A stretch of DNA of 64,000 nt from Mimachlamys varia (Eukaryota > Mollusca > Bivalvia > Pectinida > Pectinidae), in the NCBI GenBank assembly GCA_947623455.1, contig OX392535.1, forward strand, positions 37,968,688 through 38,032,687, in the 5' to 3' direction. Each line of letters begins with the position of its first letter. Within the stretch, counting starts at the first letter, position 1. The notes beneath the pieces were generated by a model that was not told the DNA's origin, did no database searches, and saw nothing but the letters and a program-made list of their open reading frames with translations. Shown here piece after piece: positions 37,918-50,623 of the stretch. The translations under genes were made by a program, and so were the position numbers.

Positions 37918-39488
37918 TTAATCGTATCTGCCTCATATGATTAATGCATTGGGTAATATAATACATAGATAATATTTATTTTTTAATTTTCCTACTTGCA
38001 AGGATAGTTTAGCAGTTCTAAACAATTACATGTAAATACTATGGTAAGATTTAATTACAAATAATCGACAATAACATGTCTGTTTATAATAATGTCATCA
38101 ATGCTTACTAAACTTAGAGAGAAACAGTTAGAACGTATACCCTTTACCACTTTGTAAAGTGTAACACTGTTTCCCTTTTCAGAAATGGTCGAGATGGAAT
38201 TGTTTTCAGAATTGATATGACAACGCAGATGATTTACGGCAACCTCGACCAACAGACCACGACTGGTCAGCTTAGCCGGCAAAAAAAATAAAACTCAAAA
38301 TCATCCTCTCTCTACTTGTGCGTGTTATTTTTATTCAGATATAGTAACTGAAATGCGATTTCTCAAAAATCGATTCAGTTTACATTCAATATCTGTTTGT
38401 TTTTCTTCCGATGCATCTCGGCATCTATACACAAACCAGCATCGTATTAAAAGACTTAGTGCTTAACTTTCTAACGGAGTAGAAACCCGTGGAATTGATG
38501 ACTAGTTTGGGCATATAATTACCTCCCTTTGGGATGCTCTTGTGCGTGAAAATATCAACCAAGAGTGCGTTCGATACGAATTACTCCATCAGTTGATGCG
38601 ATGCTTCGGTACTGAGTAGAACGTGTTTTAAAATGATATCGTTAAGTTACAAATCACAATAAAACCGCCTCCTTGATAACCAATTATCAATCAACGAAAC
38701 ATTTATCGTCCAATTATTTGGGTCAGATGGCTTCCGCGTGCAAGTAGGCATATATCCGATGGATTGGATCTTCTTGTCTTTATGCGCATGTAATTACACT
38801 ACTACAAAGAGTAAGGACGCTTAGCTATTTAAAAGTGATGAATACGTTTTACTCCAAATTGTGCTTCACGTAATTGAGATTCACTTGTAATTGCAACAGT
38901 TCGGCAAAACATTATTTGCGACGTTGCCATAGCAACATGTCACATGTCAGGGAAGAATAATTAATATAAGCTTATAGCTGCTTGCCTAATCTCTACTATA
39001 CAGATTTTGACTGTTAAGAATGATGTATCAACTATGATAAGAATTATTACTTTAAAACTAACATGCAAGATTTCTCCTCTAAAACAGCGCGTACAGTGAT
39101 CAATATATGCGTCACTTAAAGACAAAATAGATCACAACTTGTATAATTTTAAAACAATCACCATCTCTTCAACAAATATGTAATTTTTATATTGGTATTG
39201 TCAAAATGAGGCAGTGTGACTTATGCTTTAAAATATTCACGTTCTTTACGGTTTCAAAAGTTGTATATTTAGTCAGTAAGGCTAAGAAAATCCAGAAATG
39301 AACGTTCTGGGTTGTGGCAATATCCCACTTTTGACCTTAAACACCAATTGTAGCTTTGGATTAACGAGTTATACATTCCGTTCATCCTGGGACATTTCTG
39401 TACGGATTGAAGTCACTTTTTAAACTTTAATATACTCTATGGAACCTAGCTTAGCAGTTACTTCAACCAAAATGCCCCAGTTCTCACT
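37918..39488. other. Non-coding stretch, nothing recognised
   Basis: No supportable feature. Confidence 0.5.
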
Positions 39489-39637
39489 TTGAGGCTATGC
39501 CATTTATTTGGATCTGACCTAGATTTTCATGGCGGATGTCGTTGATGAAGCAGAAGACGCTTACTCTGTTCAGTGGTCTCCGTGTAAATCTTTTGTTTGT
39601 TCATATTTTTGCCCTTAGTTAAATCAATTTTGAGTTC
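39489..39637 (+). repeat. Dispersed repeat family C, copy 2
   Basis: Shares TTGGATCTGACCTAGATTTT-like start, GATGAAGCAGAAGACGCTTA and GTGTAAATCTTTTG with 13199-13378. Confidence 0.75.
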
Positions 39638-41848
39638 TGATTATAGTGTTGTTGACACTTAATATTCTATGACATTTTTTGTATATGTAGAAACAAGAAC
39701 TGTAAAAATTACGTTCAATTCGCCGATTACAAAACTTCGAAAATCGAGTTTTCTGTATCATTTTGTCGATCAAACTTATATCAAGCTGTAGAACATGCAG
39801 ATACAATGTACATGTTCGGGCGTATGTGTTTATGAATCGTTGTTTTAGCAGGTTTTCAATTATAAACAGTAACGAGATCGATTTCTGTCTCGTGAAGGCA
39901 AACAATTTGCTATGAAATGAATTATTTTGATAGTTATTGCTACATGTAATGTGAAGTGCGCTGTTACATGTACATATTGTACATACATTTAGCGTCTTAA
40001 TGAGTTATTACAAAATTATATTTCTTACATATTGTATAGGTGATCGTATTTCATTTTATGAATATTCAATTATTGTTTGTTTTTGTTTCGTGTATTCAAC
40101 GTTTTTCTGAGCTTTCTTTCTATCATACACATATTGAAAAAAAAAATTAATAATTTACAAGCTCAGGCATTCCACGCCATTCAACTGTTTCAAAAATGTT
40201 TCATTTCAGTAATACGCCACTTTTGAAATTACAAAACGATAATATGCATACGTTTATTCTTTAATGAAATTGAGAACCATGTACTTTTTGATGTAATTGA
40301 CTCGAAATAAATTGACCTCTCTAATTGCTATTTTTCTAGCAAGTTCAGTATGTATACCGTCAATGCTTTCTTACTATATTATAGAAGCATAACCTACATT
40401 GATTGCTCAAGTGTTATTGTCTTACTACCATGACTATCAAAAGATAAATGAGTAGGGACAATCTAAAATTGTACCGAAATCGATATGAGATCAATGCTAT
40501 CTATATAGCGACCATGAAACATAATGCGTACTTGTCAGCAAAACTACGTAGATTATCACGAAGTAAAGAAACATGGCCTCACAACCGCCCAGAATCTGGA
40601 TTAGGGAGCCTAGCCAAATCTGTTGCTGACCTTTGAGCAAAATGTAGGGTAATACAACGGCTAACATGAGATCTGAGCTTAAATTAACATTATGGTTATA
40701 TTTCAAGCAAAACTAGAAGAATGTCGCGTATCAGCAATGTTAAACGTTTCCATATAGAGAGGGTAAACACGTTTTTCTGTAAATACACCAAGTGTTTTAC
40801 ATACACCGCCATGTGTATTACGTCAGCCGGTCCTGTGTAGCGTTCACCACAACGGAGCGTGACGCGGTTCGCATTGTCCAACCACAGATTGCCATTAAAA
40901 TTCTCTGGTTTTTTTTATCCTAGCGAGGCGTTAAACGGGTCTGGTCATACACTGCCGAATCCATTGACAGCGATTTCGTTTTCTATTCGTTGTTTTGTTG
41001 TGAAATAACAATACACGTACTTACAAAATAAGGTTTATTTAAGCATTGAACTGCTTTCTGTTGGCATTCATAGACAATATGAACGTCAACTGGACAAAGA
41101 CAAATTCAATGAAGCTCGCTACATGTAATGGTGAATATAAGGTTTTGGATGTGTGAAGTTAACCTTTTTGTGCGTATGAATATATTTATTCAGCAATGAC
41201 CTTCATTTCAAGTATCGTTGCGCGCTAGGCTTCACCTTGTGAATTGCAATGAGAGAGTTTCGCGGGAAACCGAAGCACACAGTCTCCCAATTTAATGTTC
41301 CCATGACGGATAACAACTAGGAACTAATCATTGTATGTTAATTCTAAACCTATCAAACATTACCGCAATCAATTGCTTCGCGATCAGGCCATGCTTAATA
41401 CTCCTTTGTAAACGATATGCAATGTTCGTTTGAGGGTTTTATAGTTGTTTAAATTAGCCATCGTTCTGTGGTAATCGTTTTACTCCATTACAAAGCAATA
41501 CAGCTCAATTATTCCTTAATTCCGAAGATGCATTTTGAAAAATAAAACGTTTGCGTTAGTCAACAGATGGGCTTTACGAAATAAAATTTGGCCTTGTGTT
41601 AGAACAGAGAGTTTTGCCGGATCGTTTGTGAGTTGTCAAATTATTCGTTCCATGGTGCGTTTGGTAATTATATCATCGAGTCTATTGAGAATACATTTTT
41701 TTTACAATTAGATATGATTTTAGAATGATTATTTAATCATCGGAATAAAAAAGCTTCAATGATGATAATTGGAAACAATGGAGTGTTCATTTTTCTATAG
41801 CGAGGGGTTATTTAACTGTTTTAACCATCGTGTTCGCATACTCGCCGG
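39638..41848. other. AT-rich non-coding stretch
   Basis: No recognisable gene. An ATG at 41778 opens the frame that reads into the following minisatellite, but the 25 or so non-repeat residues are not a convincing signal peptide or domain. Confidence 0.5.
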
Positions 41849-43340
41849 TATTACAACAACTGGTATTACAACAACTAGTATTTCAACAACTGGTATTACA
41901 ACAACTATTACAACAACTGGTATTACAACAACTGGTATTACAATAACTGGTATTACAACAGCTGGTATTACAACAATTGGTATTACAACAACTGGTATTA
42001 CAACAACTATTACAACAACTGGTATTACAACAACTGGTATTACAACAACTGGTATTACAACAACTGGTGTTTCAACAGCTGGTATTACAGCAACTGGTAA
42101 TACAACAACTGGTATTACAACAACTGATATTACAACAATTGGTATTACAACAATTGGTATTACAACAACTGGTATTACAATAATTGGTATTACAACAATT
42201 GGTATTTCAACAACTGGTATTATAACAACTGGTATTACAACAACTATTACAACAACTGATATTACAACAACTATTACAACAACTGGTATTACAACAACTA
42301 TTACAACAACTGGTATTACAACAACTGGTATTACAACAACTGGTATTACAACAACTGGTCTTTCAACAATTGATATTACAACAACTGGTATTTCAACAAT
42401 TAATATTACAACAACTGGTATTACAGCAACTGGTGTTTCAACAATTGATATTACAACAACTGGTATTACAGCAACTGGTGTTTCAACAATTGATATTACA
42501 ACAACTGGTATTACAGCAACTGGTGTTTCAACAATTGATATTACAACAACTGGTATTACAGCAACTGGTATTACAGCAACTGGTATTACAGCAACTGGTA
42601 TTACAACAACTGGTATTTCAACAATTGATATTACAACAACTGGTATTACAGCAACTGGTATTACAGCAACTGGTATTACAGCAACTGGTATTACAACAAC
42701 TGATATTACAACAACTGGTATTTCAACAATTGATATTACAACAACTGGTATTACAACAACTGGTATTACAGCAACTGGTATTACAACAACTGATATTACA
42801 ACAACTGGTATTTCAACAATTGATATTACAACAACTGATATTACAACAATTGATATTACAACAACTGGTATTTCAACAATTGATATTACAACAACTGGTA
42901 TTTCAACAATTGATATTACAACAACTGGTATTACAACAACTGATATTACAACAACTGGTATTTCAACAATTGATATTACAACAACTGATATTACAACAAT
43001 TGATATTACAACAACTGGTATTTCAACAATTGATATTACAACAACTGGTATTACAACAACTGGTATTTCAACAATTGATATTACAACAATTGGTATTACA
43101 ACAATTGGTATTACAACAATTGATATTACAACAATTGATATTTCAACAATTGATATTACAACAACTGGTATTACAACAGCTATTACAACAACTGGTATTA
43201 CAACAATTGGTATTACAACAATTGGTATTACAACAATTGGTATTATAACAACTGGTATGACAACAACTGGTATTACAACAATTGGTTTTACAACAACTGA
43301 TATTACAACAACTGATATTACAACCAACAACTAGTGTTAC
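41849..43340. repeat. 15-bp minisatellite array, about 99 units
   Basis: The unit is ATTACAACAACTGGT with ATTTCAACAATTGAT and related variants. Occasional 12-base units (ACTATTACAACA) keep the frame. The + frame reads Ile-Thr-Thr-Thr-Gly repeats for over 500 codons, another + frame reads Leu-Gln-Gln repeats, and the minus frame reads Val/Ile repeats for over 500 codons. Openness in several frames on both strands argues for a stop-free repeat rather than a mucin-like gene. Higher-order blocks alternate ATTACAGCAACTGGT and ATTTCAACAATTGAT between 42420 and 43080. Confidence 0.95.
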
Positions 43341-43362
43341 AACAACTGATATTCGGGTTACG

Positions 43363-43830
43363 TAAGAAGTGACCAATGTTGGCCAATTGTAGAATCGAGT
43401 TGATAAGAGGCGACCAATGTGGGCCAATTGTAGAATCAGGATTGATAAGAGGCGACCAATGTAGGCCAAATGTAGAATCAGGATTGATAAGAGGCGACCA
43501 ATGTAGGTCAATTGTAGAATCAGGATTGATAAGAGGCGACCAATGTGGGCCAATTGTAGAATCGGCTTGATCAGAGGCGACCAATGTGGGCCAATTGTAG
43601 AATCGAGTTGATAAGAGGCGACCAATGCGGGCTAATCGTAAAATCGGTGTTGACAAGAGGCAACCAAGGTGGGTCAATTGTAGAATCAAGATTGATAAGA
43701 GGCGACCAATGTGGGCCAATTGTAGAATTGTGGTTAATATGAGGTGACTGATGTAGGTCAATTGTAGAATCGGGATTGATATTGGGTGACTAATGTGGGC
43801 CAATTGCAGAATGATGTGTGCTTCATTAAA
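43363..43830. repeat. 42-bp minisatellite, about 11 copies
   Basis: Unit contains AAGAGGCGACCAATGTGGGC then CAATTGTAGAATC. It is unrelated in sequence to the 42-bp array at 15.2-17.9 kb. GAGGCGACCAATGTGG also occurs once at about 31706, hinting at a wider family. Confidence 0.93.
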
Positions 43831-44404
43831 GAAATCGAAGATATATAGAGACAACTAGTATTAATGATAGAATTCATTAAACGTTTATTATTTTTGATTA
43901 TTTCTGAGGATTTTATTTTCATCAAACGTCTGCGTTCATTAACCCCAATCGTTAATAAGCATTAGTCTTTTCAAGCCTCAATTATTCATCAGCTCTATAC
44001 TTTCAACAACATTCGTTGTTTATCGTGTTTTTCAATGTGCCCAAGAACCCGTCAAAAGGTCATGAAAACTAACACGATTATGTACATGGCGAATTTATCG
44101 TATAGTTCGATTATATATTATCAGCTTCAGTAGATGATTTCCTGGACTTTGATCCCCAAGATGAAACAATTACGTTTAAAAACAATTGAAAATAATCGTC
44201 AGAGAATTTCGGCGCCGGTGCGGGCGTTCTTAAAGAAGATATAAAAAGTAAATGTTAAGGCGATATTAGATTTTTTTCTTACTACGAGATATCCAAAATA
44301 GCAGTCTGGTCTTGTATTAGTGTGTTTAATTTAACAGACAGGGAGAATTCATTTTTTCAAACTTTCCATTCACCTATCTGTCATGATATATTCAAGGTAG
44401 CGTA
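43831..44404. other. Non-coding stretch, nothing recognised
   Basis: AT-rich. Confidence 0.5.
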
Positions 44405-45262
44405 GTCATTTGTGTAAGGAATATTGAGTTAGGAGTCATAGGAAGGTCGTGGTCAACTGTGTAAGAAATATCGAGCTAGGAGTCAGAAAGGTCTTGGTCA
44501 GTTGTGTAACGAATAATGAGCTAGGAGTCAGAAAGGTCGTGGTCAACGGTGTAAGGAATGTTGAGCTAGGAATCGGAAAAGTCGTGGTCAACTGTGTAAG
44601 GAATATCGAACTAGGAGTCAGAAAGGTCGTGGTCAGTTGTGTAAGGAATAATGAGTTAGGAGTCAGAAAGGTTGTGGTCAGTTGTATAAGGAATGTTGAG
44701 TTAGGAGTCAGAGGAAGGTCGTGGTCAGTTGTGTAAGGAATATCGAGCTAGGAGTCGGAAAAGTCGTGGTCAACTGTGTAAGGAATAATGAGCTAGGAGT
44801 CAGAAAGGTCGTGGTCAACTGTGTAAGGAATGTTGAGCTAGGAGTCAGAAAGGTCGTGGTCAGTTGTGTAACGAATAATGAGCTAGGAGTCAGAAAGGTC
44901 GTGGTCAGTTGTGTAACGAATAATGAGCTAGGAGTCAGAAAGGTCGTGGTCAGTTGTGTAAGGAATGTTGAGTTAGGAGTCAGAAAGGTCGTGGTCAACT
45001 ATGTAACGAATAATGAGCTAGGAGTCAGAAAGGTCGTGGTCAGTTGTGTAACGAATAATGAGCTAGGAGTCAGAAAGGTCGTGGTCAACTGTGTAAGGAA
45101 TGTTGAGCTAGGAGTCAGAGGAAGGTCGTGGTCAACTGTGTAAGGAATATCGAGCTAGGAGTCAGAAAGGTCGTGGTCAACTGTGTAAGGAATGTTGAGT
45201 TAGGAGTCAGAGGAAGGTCGTGATCAATTATATAAAGAGTGTTGTGTAAGGAGTCTTAACAT
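44405..45262. repeat. 45-bp minisatellite, about 19 copies
   Basis: Unit contains GAGCTAGGAGTCAGAAAGG, TCGTGGTCAACTGTGTAAGG and AATGTTGAGC. Two unit types alternate (AACTGTGTAAGGAATGTT and CAGTTGTGTAACGAATAATG). Some units have GAGGAAGG in place of GAAAGG, which shifts the reading frame and ends the repeat-encoded frames. Confidence 0.95.
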
Positions 45263-46362
45263 TACCACAAAACATACCCGAATCGACTACAGTACAGTAT
45301 TGTACCATCTGAAGAATTTGACCATCTCGTCACACTATTTTTAACCTTGGTGGCAATCGGATTATACTATAGCCGAGTCGGTCGATTATAATGCCATCTC
45401 ATACACTACATACGTATGTACTAAACGTAGTATGCTTCACACTGGTCATTAGCTTGATGAGGGTGACCGTGAAGTCATCGTTGTTTTTTTTTAATTTCAA
45501 AATGTTAATTTTTGTCTATAATCATTATCATGTAAATATATGTAATTGATATAAGGTTAATCTTACGTGAACAAGTATTATGTATACACATGGGCAGAAG
45601 TGCTAATGGGACACGGGCTAAATAGCCATAACCCAAAATGAAGTGATTTAAAAGCGTGGTCATTGAAACTAGAATGTATATAGCCCAATAATGTATTGCT
45701 ATCTGGGTTATGACATTGTGTCTAGGTAGGCAATGCAGTATTATGCTTCCAGTAATATATATTCCCCCCGACAAGTATTACAGACTTCGTTGGGAATGCT
45801 ATTATGTTATTAAGTAATAATATTATTTTATCATATTACATTTTTTTATATTATAACCTCTATTCTATGTTTACAACATCGACTTTCCTGAAAGCTTGTT
45901 AGCTGTACCGAGTAACCTGTCTGCACACACTCGTCACTCAAATAGGCAGTATCTGACTCGATAGATTTTTAATCAAAGAATTCAGATGTACCAAGTGTGA
46001 CGAGTATTCCCATTAAGTATTTGATTACCGTACCCAACCCTGTGTATATTGACATATAGCGGGATGTCATCGAGTTAAATCTATTGCACTCTGTCAACAT
46101 GAACATCCGCATTAGTTTCCGTTTCCAGGAAGGCGTTCCAATTTGGTGACTTCCCTTATTCTTGTCTGAATCAATGATCAACCAAGGGAAACAATTTATT
46201 TTTTTTTTTTATTTAACAGGTAAAACACAGCAAAATTTTAAGTTAGCACTTCCATAACAAACCCCCGCTGTCTCAAAGGAACACAAACATGGCATTGCAT
46301 AGTCCTTAATTCAAATTATTTCAAAATGAAGTTTATACCTTAACAAAGGTGTTGTTGACAGC
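45263..46362. other. Non-coding stretch, nothing recognised
   Basis: Frames at 45505 and 45969 (70-89 codons, minus) have no recognisable domain. Confidence 0.5.
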
Positions 46363-46434
46363 TTAAATAGTGTATTATCTTAAATAGTGTCTTATCTTAA
46401 ATAGTGTCTTATCTTAAATAGTGTCTTATCTTAA
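46363..46434. repeat. 17-bp tandem repeat next to element F
   Basis: About four units of TTAAATAGTGTCTTATC. The last TTAA of the run is the flank of the adjoining TIR element. Confidence 0.9.
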
Positions 46435-46820
46435 AGGCCCAATATACGTAACTTTCGGCAAAACTTGAAGCGAAAATGAAGCCTAATAACTTATTATATT
46501 TATAGATTTAGTAAGATTAGCTGATATCAGCAATATTCAAGATGAATTCTTGCGCGGTTACCGGTACAATTAGCAGTTGAAACTCGGTATTTGTAAACAC
46601 GCGTCCATTTTGAACCGTATTCTACCTTCGGTTTGTTGTTGAAGTGGGCCCCACCTGAATTATTTTCAGTTCTTTGGATTTTTCTGTCAAGAGTTCCTTG
46701 TTAGTTACCGCTCAGGTTTACTTCGTTTTAGGCTTATTTTTGCATGATTATCAAATGGATTATTTTGTCAGAATTTTTCATGATCACGAAAAAATTCCTG
46801 AAGTTACGTATATTAAGCCT
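46435..46820 (+). mobile_element. TTAA-flanked TIR element F, copy 2 (386 bp)
   Basis: Begins AGGCCCAATATACGTAACTT and ends AAGTTACGTATATTAAGCCT, flanked on both sides by TTAA (46431-46434 and 46821-46824). It is the reverse-orientation relative of 37262-37917. The 65-codon frame at 46674 is shared with that copy, but its length is not conserved, so I do not call it a gene. Confidence 0.8.
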
Positions 46821-47097
46821 TTAAATTGTGTCAATCTTAAACAAAATGGGATGAAAATGAACTTTCACTGAGAAATAGAGAACAATATTTTTTTTCAAGT
46901 GTAAGAATTGTATTTCCTCGTTTGGATCTTTTATCTTAATTACACTTTCTTTACGATGGCACCTGCCGCATGCCTTATGGTACTTTTTGTTAACCCTTTG
47001 TCCGGATAATGCGACCTATTGAATGTATTTGGAGTCATCTTCGGAATACGAATTCCAGTGAAATTACACTATCAGTTTGGAGGTTATATAATGATAG

Positions 47098-47492
47098 CAT
47101 CATATGTTATCATCGCTTTCGTTCCATCTGTTATCATCGCTTTCGTATCATCTGTTATCATCGCTTTCGTATCATCTGTTATAATCGCTTTTGTTCCAAC
47201 TGTTATCATCGCTTTCGTTCCATCTGTTATCATCGCTTTCGTGTATCATCTGTTATCATCGCTTTCGTTCCATATGCTATCGTCGCTTTCGTTCCATATG
47301 CTATCATCGCTTTCGTGTATCATCTGTTATCATAGATTTCGTATCATCTGTTATCATCGCTTTCGTTCCATCTGTTATCATCGCTTTCGTGTATCATCTA
47401 TTATCATCGCTTTCGTTCCATATGCTATCATCGCTTTCGTTCCATATGCTATCATCGCTTTCGTATCACTTGTTATCATCGCTTTCGTTCCA
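47098..47492. repeat. 24-bp minisatellite, distal array
   Basis: About 16 units of TTATCATCGCTTTCG followed by TTCCATCTG or TATCATCTG. Same unit and orientation as the arrays flanking the Polinton at 50031-50280 and 60428-60797. All frames over it are repeat-derived. Confidence 0.95.
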
Positions 47493-48109
47493 TGAATTTA
47501 AAATTATTGCGCGATCCTCTGAGCCGGCGTTATCACACCTACTCTTCTTCGAAAGACTCAAAGGGATCTTTTTCGTGCAAGATTGGACAATTCTCACACG
47601 GGACACCATTTATAGTCCCATCCGACAGACTGTATGTTAGTGCAAGAAGGCATGCAGGGGAAAATTTATTTTTGTAGTCCGTTCTGTATTCAGTTCTTCT
47701 TCATTCGTCACAATATATACCTTTACCACCAGGGGCGTAGCTGGAGGTATTTTGATGTGCAAGCCCCGCGACGTTTTCAATTTTGGGGAGGTGGTACTTA
47801 CTTCGGGGGGAGGGGGTCACATTTGGACATCAAATGGTGTCATTGTTTTGGACCTATCATTATATAAATTATTAATCCGAAAATAGAATACGATATGTTT
47901 TATTTCCATGATGTATGGAAACAAAATCATTAACCATACCTTTCTTATGTCGTTAACTCGTCAGTAAGTAAAACCAGAGACATTTACACGTAAAGCCATC
48001 TTTGATATACATACGTCTCTGTTTATAAGTATATATATTCTGTGCAGGACTCGGGAAGTAAGAGCTCATGCTTGTGTTCTTAAGCATAATTTGGTACTCG
48101 TATAATACG

Positions 48110-48262
48110 ACAGACCTAGTTTCACGAAAGTTCCTTAACTTAAAAATCTACATAGAAAAGCATTAAAGAATTAACGGGAAAATCTTAGGTTAAAGGAATT
48201 TTCCTTAATTTCTGTAATGCTTTCCTATGGAGATATTTAACTTTAGGAATTTTGGCCGGGCT
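48110..48262. repeat. Diverged relative of the foldback MITE at 36323
   Basis: Shares AGTTTCACGAAAGTTCCTTA-like left arm, ATTTCTGTAATGCTTTCCTA and an AAGGAATTTTCCTTAA core with that element; the right end is degraded. Confidence 0.5.
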
Positions 48263-48394
48263 CATTAATAATTGTATTTGCTGAAAATTTGTTTGAACCG
48301 AAATGTAGTAAAAATTGTCCCTTCTTTTATTACCCTTAATAATAAAAGGGTCATTTTTTGTATTAAATCTAATACAGATTTACTAAAAAAAAAA

Positions 48395-48572
48395 CCAGAG
48401 AATACCAAAGCGACAACTGCCATGTAAATATTGGTCCCACCCAAGTAAACATCAGGTTCTCAAAATGAGAAACGAGTCTTCATTGTCAATAAAAACAAGG
48501 GAGAACACTAATGAGCATACTCAAAAACGTCCATCTTCATATCACCTAAAGATACAGAAAATGTCCCATAAA
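48395..48572. repeat. Dispersed repeat family D, copy 2
   Basis: Matches 20248-20592 through CAGAGAATACCAAAGCG, GGTTCTCAAAATGAGAAACG and CATACTCAAAAACGTCCATC, but lacks about 170 internal bases. Confidence 0.75.
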
Positions 48573-49128
48573 ACCAAGATGGAGACCATAAAACTTGCCC
48601 ATAGTCTTCATCCACCTGCACCTCTCCTTTCCTATGCCATAAGTTTGTTCATCAGCAGCTGATATCTATCACTAAAACTTAATAAGACAAGTCGACCTAA
48701 GGGAAGGTAGTTTCAAACTGATGCTTATGTTTGGATGTTGTTTGGTATTCATTTGTGTACGAATTTTCTCACGATGAAGCCATTACCTATATTGTCGTAG
48801 TGAACTGTATTATAAATATTATTTGAATTGTGTTGGCTGCGGTCTCCGACATCTTGCAAAATTATATATGATTTAATATGTATGTGTATTGTAATCCTAT
48901 ATGCTATTGCATTCGAAATGAAATAAAAGTTAATTCTAAGTATTTATAGCTAACAAATTGTCTGCAGCCTAATATGTTAATCTGACCAGTCGAAAAAAGG
49001 GAGTAACAATATCAGTGGACTCTTAAGAATATAAGTTGAATTATGAAATTTCTCGACTTTAATACAGATACTTTGGAAAATGATGTGCAAGCACGGGCTT
49101 ATGTGCTTACATGGCAGCTACGCCCCTG

Positions 49129-50030
49129 ATCACTATACAATTGTCCACTTTCGTATAAGTCTCATCATAGCTTTCACCTTGTACATAATGTACCTATCCT
49201 CGTTCGGGCTTCTTTTGTTGTGTTTTGTAAAGCGTGACAGTTAGTAGGGTAAAAAGGAGGGAAGGGATGGAGGTGCATAGGGTAGTATGTATTGATTCAT
49301 TTGTTACGAGGGGAGGGGGGGGGGGGGGGGGGGTAAAAAAAGTGAAGGGTATCAAGAGTTGTTCTTATAGTTTGGGTTGTGTTGGACCAGGGAGGGACGG
49401 GTGGTGGGTGAGGTTTAATTTGTAGGCCGTATATTACCCTATATAGATGTGTTCTGGCCAGTAGAGCCCTACAGGTTCTTCGGGATCCGGCGCCCTAGGT
49501 ATGAGTCCGAGTCTCAACTAGCCTGAACATCATTGGTGTATCAGTGTGAATAAACAGTATCCATGCTTACCACTCCTAGCATAAGAGTAGGACTAACCCT
49601 ATATATGTGAAGAGGTGAACTAGCCCCAAGGGTGTGAACACTGTCTAAAGGTACGCAGTATTGCAGTCCCCAAAATTGCACTCTTGCAGTCTAGCCCATT
49701 TTACCTATATTATTGGTAAGCATTGAAACTGGATATATAGTGTTTAAATACTAATTGTATTTGTGTATATTGTAGAAAAACAATATAAATGTGGTTTTAT
49801 TATTTTTAGTTTTGATTACGCGGGTTTTTTATTCCCACAACTACACAGATCATTCCCTCCGTAGAGGTCACCTGACGAGGTGAGAAGCTGTGACTGTTGC
49901 AGGTCCTATGAAATTCGTTTATATTTTATTGGTAATTTTAATTTAGTTGATTGTTCGCGTGAGATGTATCGTTTTGATCATAAGATTACTGTGGGGTAGG
50001 AGAAGTCAGTTGATCGGAACTCCCCGCCTA
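49129..50030. other. Non-coding stretch with a long G-run
   Basis: An uninterrupted G-run at about 49315-49332 follows GAGGGGAGG, so the region may form a quadruplex. Otherwise no gene or repeat recognised. Confidence 0.5.
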
Positions 50031-50280
50031 TTATCATCGCTTTCGTTCCATCTGTTATCATCGCTTTCGTTCCATCTGCTATCATCGCTTTCGTTCCATC
50101 TGTTATCATCGCTTTCGTTCCATCTGTTATCATCGCTTTCGTTCCATCTGTTATCATCGCTTTCGTATCATCTGTTATCGTAGCCTTTGTTCTATCTGTT
50201 ATCATAGCTTTCGTACATGTATCATCTGTTATCATCGCTTTCGTTCCATCTGTTATCATAGCTTTCGTTCCATCTGCTAT
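50031..50280. repeat. 24-bp minisatellite, left part of the array split by the Polinton
   Basis: About ten units of TTATCATCGCTTTCG plus TTCCATCTG variants. It stops at the first base of the transposon and resumes in the same phase at 60428. Confidence 0.95.
50275..50280. other. Target-site duplication, left (TGCTAT)
   Basis: The six bases TGCTAT abut the left TIR and are repeated exactly after the right TIR at 60428-60433. Six bases is the length characteristic of Polinton/Maverick insertion. Confidence 0.93.
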
Positions 50281-50623
50281 AGTAGTACAAAAGTGAGGAT
50301 ACGAGCGCAGGGTCACCCGGTGCATTCCCTATATAATCCTTACCACCTCCCTGGCACCTCCCTAGTGGCACCCCCCTTGACAGGGGGGTACCGATGACGT
50401 CACAAATGGAGCACCTCCCTAGTGGCACCCCCCTTGACAGGGGGGTACCGATGACGTCACAAATGGAGGGTTATCCAGTGCATAAAAATGACCCTCAGGG
50501 GGGTACCGATGATGTAACGGGGCTCACGCCTCCTCCCCGTCAGGGGGGTACCGCGACCACCGATGTTATCATGTAATGACGTGTTTGGATTTTCCAATCT
50601 ATTTCGACCGATTGCATCACGGT
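50281..50623 (+). repeat. Left terminal inverted repeat
   Basis: Reverse complement of 59874-60427 apart from about 210 bases missing here. The outermost 290 or so bases match the right copy with, as far as I can read, one single-base indel in a G-run. It contains two tandem subrepeats with CACCTCCCTAGTGGCACC, AGGGGGGTACCGATGACG and CACAAATGGAG, each carrying TGACGTCA, and GGGGTACC-centred palindromic pieces. The inner edge is at CGACCGATTGCATCACGGT. Confidence 0.92.

Larger units (their letters stand above)
47730..49128. mobile_element. Non-autonomous element with hAT-like ends
   Basis: The ends are CAGGGGCGTAGCTG at 47730 and CAGCTACGCCCCTG at 49128, a 14-base perfect inverted repeat. CAGGGGCGTAGC-type ends are common in animal hAT elements (family knowledge). 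The 8-bp flanks do not match well, so the target duplication is not confirmed. The interior has no transposase and contains other repeats at 48110 and 48395. Confidence 0.55.

Noticed and set aside
41778..43334. 519-codon Thr/Ile-rich frame resembling a mucin-like protein
   Set aside because: It consists almost entirely of a 15-bp minisatellite, is also open on the minus strand, and lacks a convincing signal peptide or non-repeat domain.
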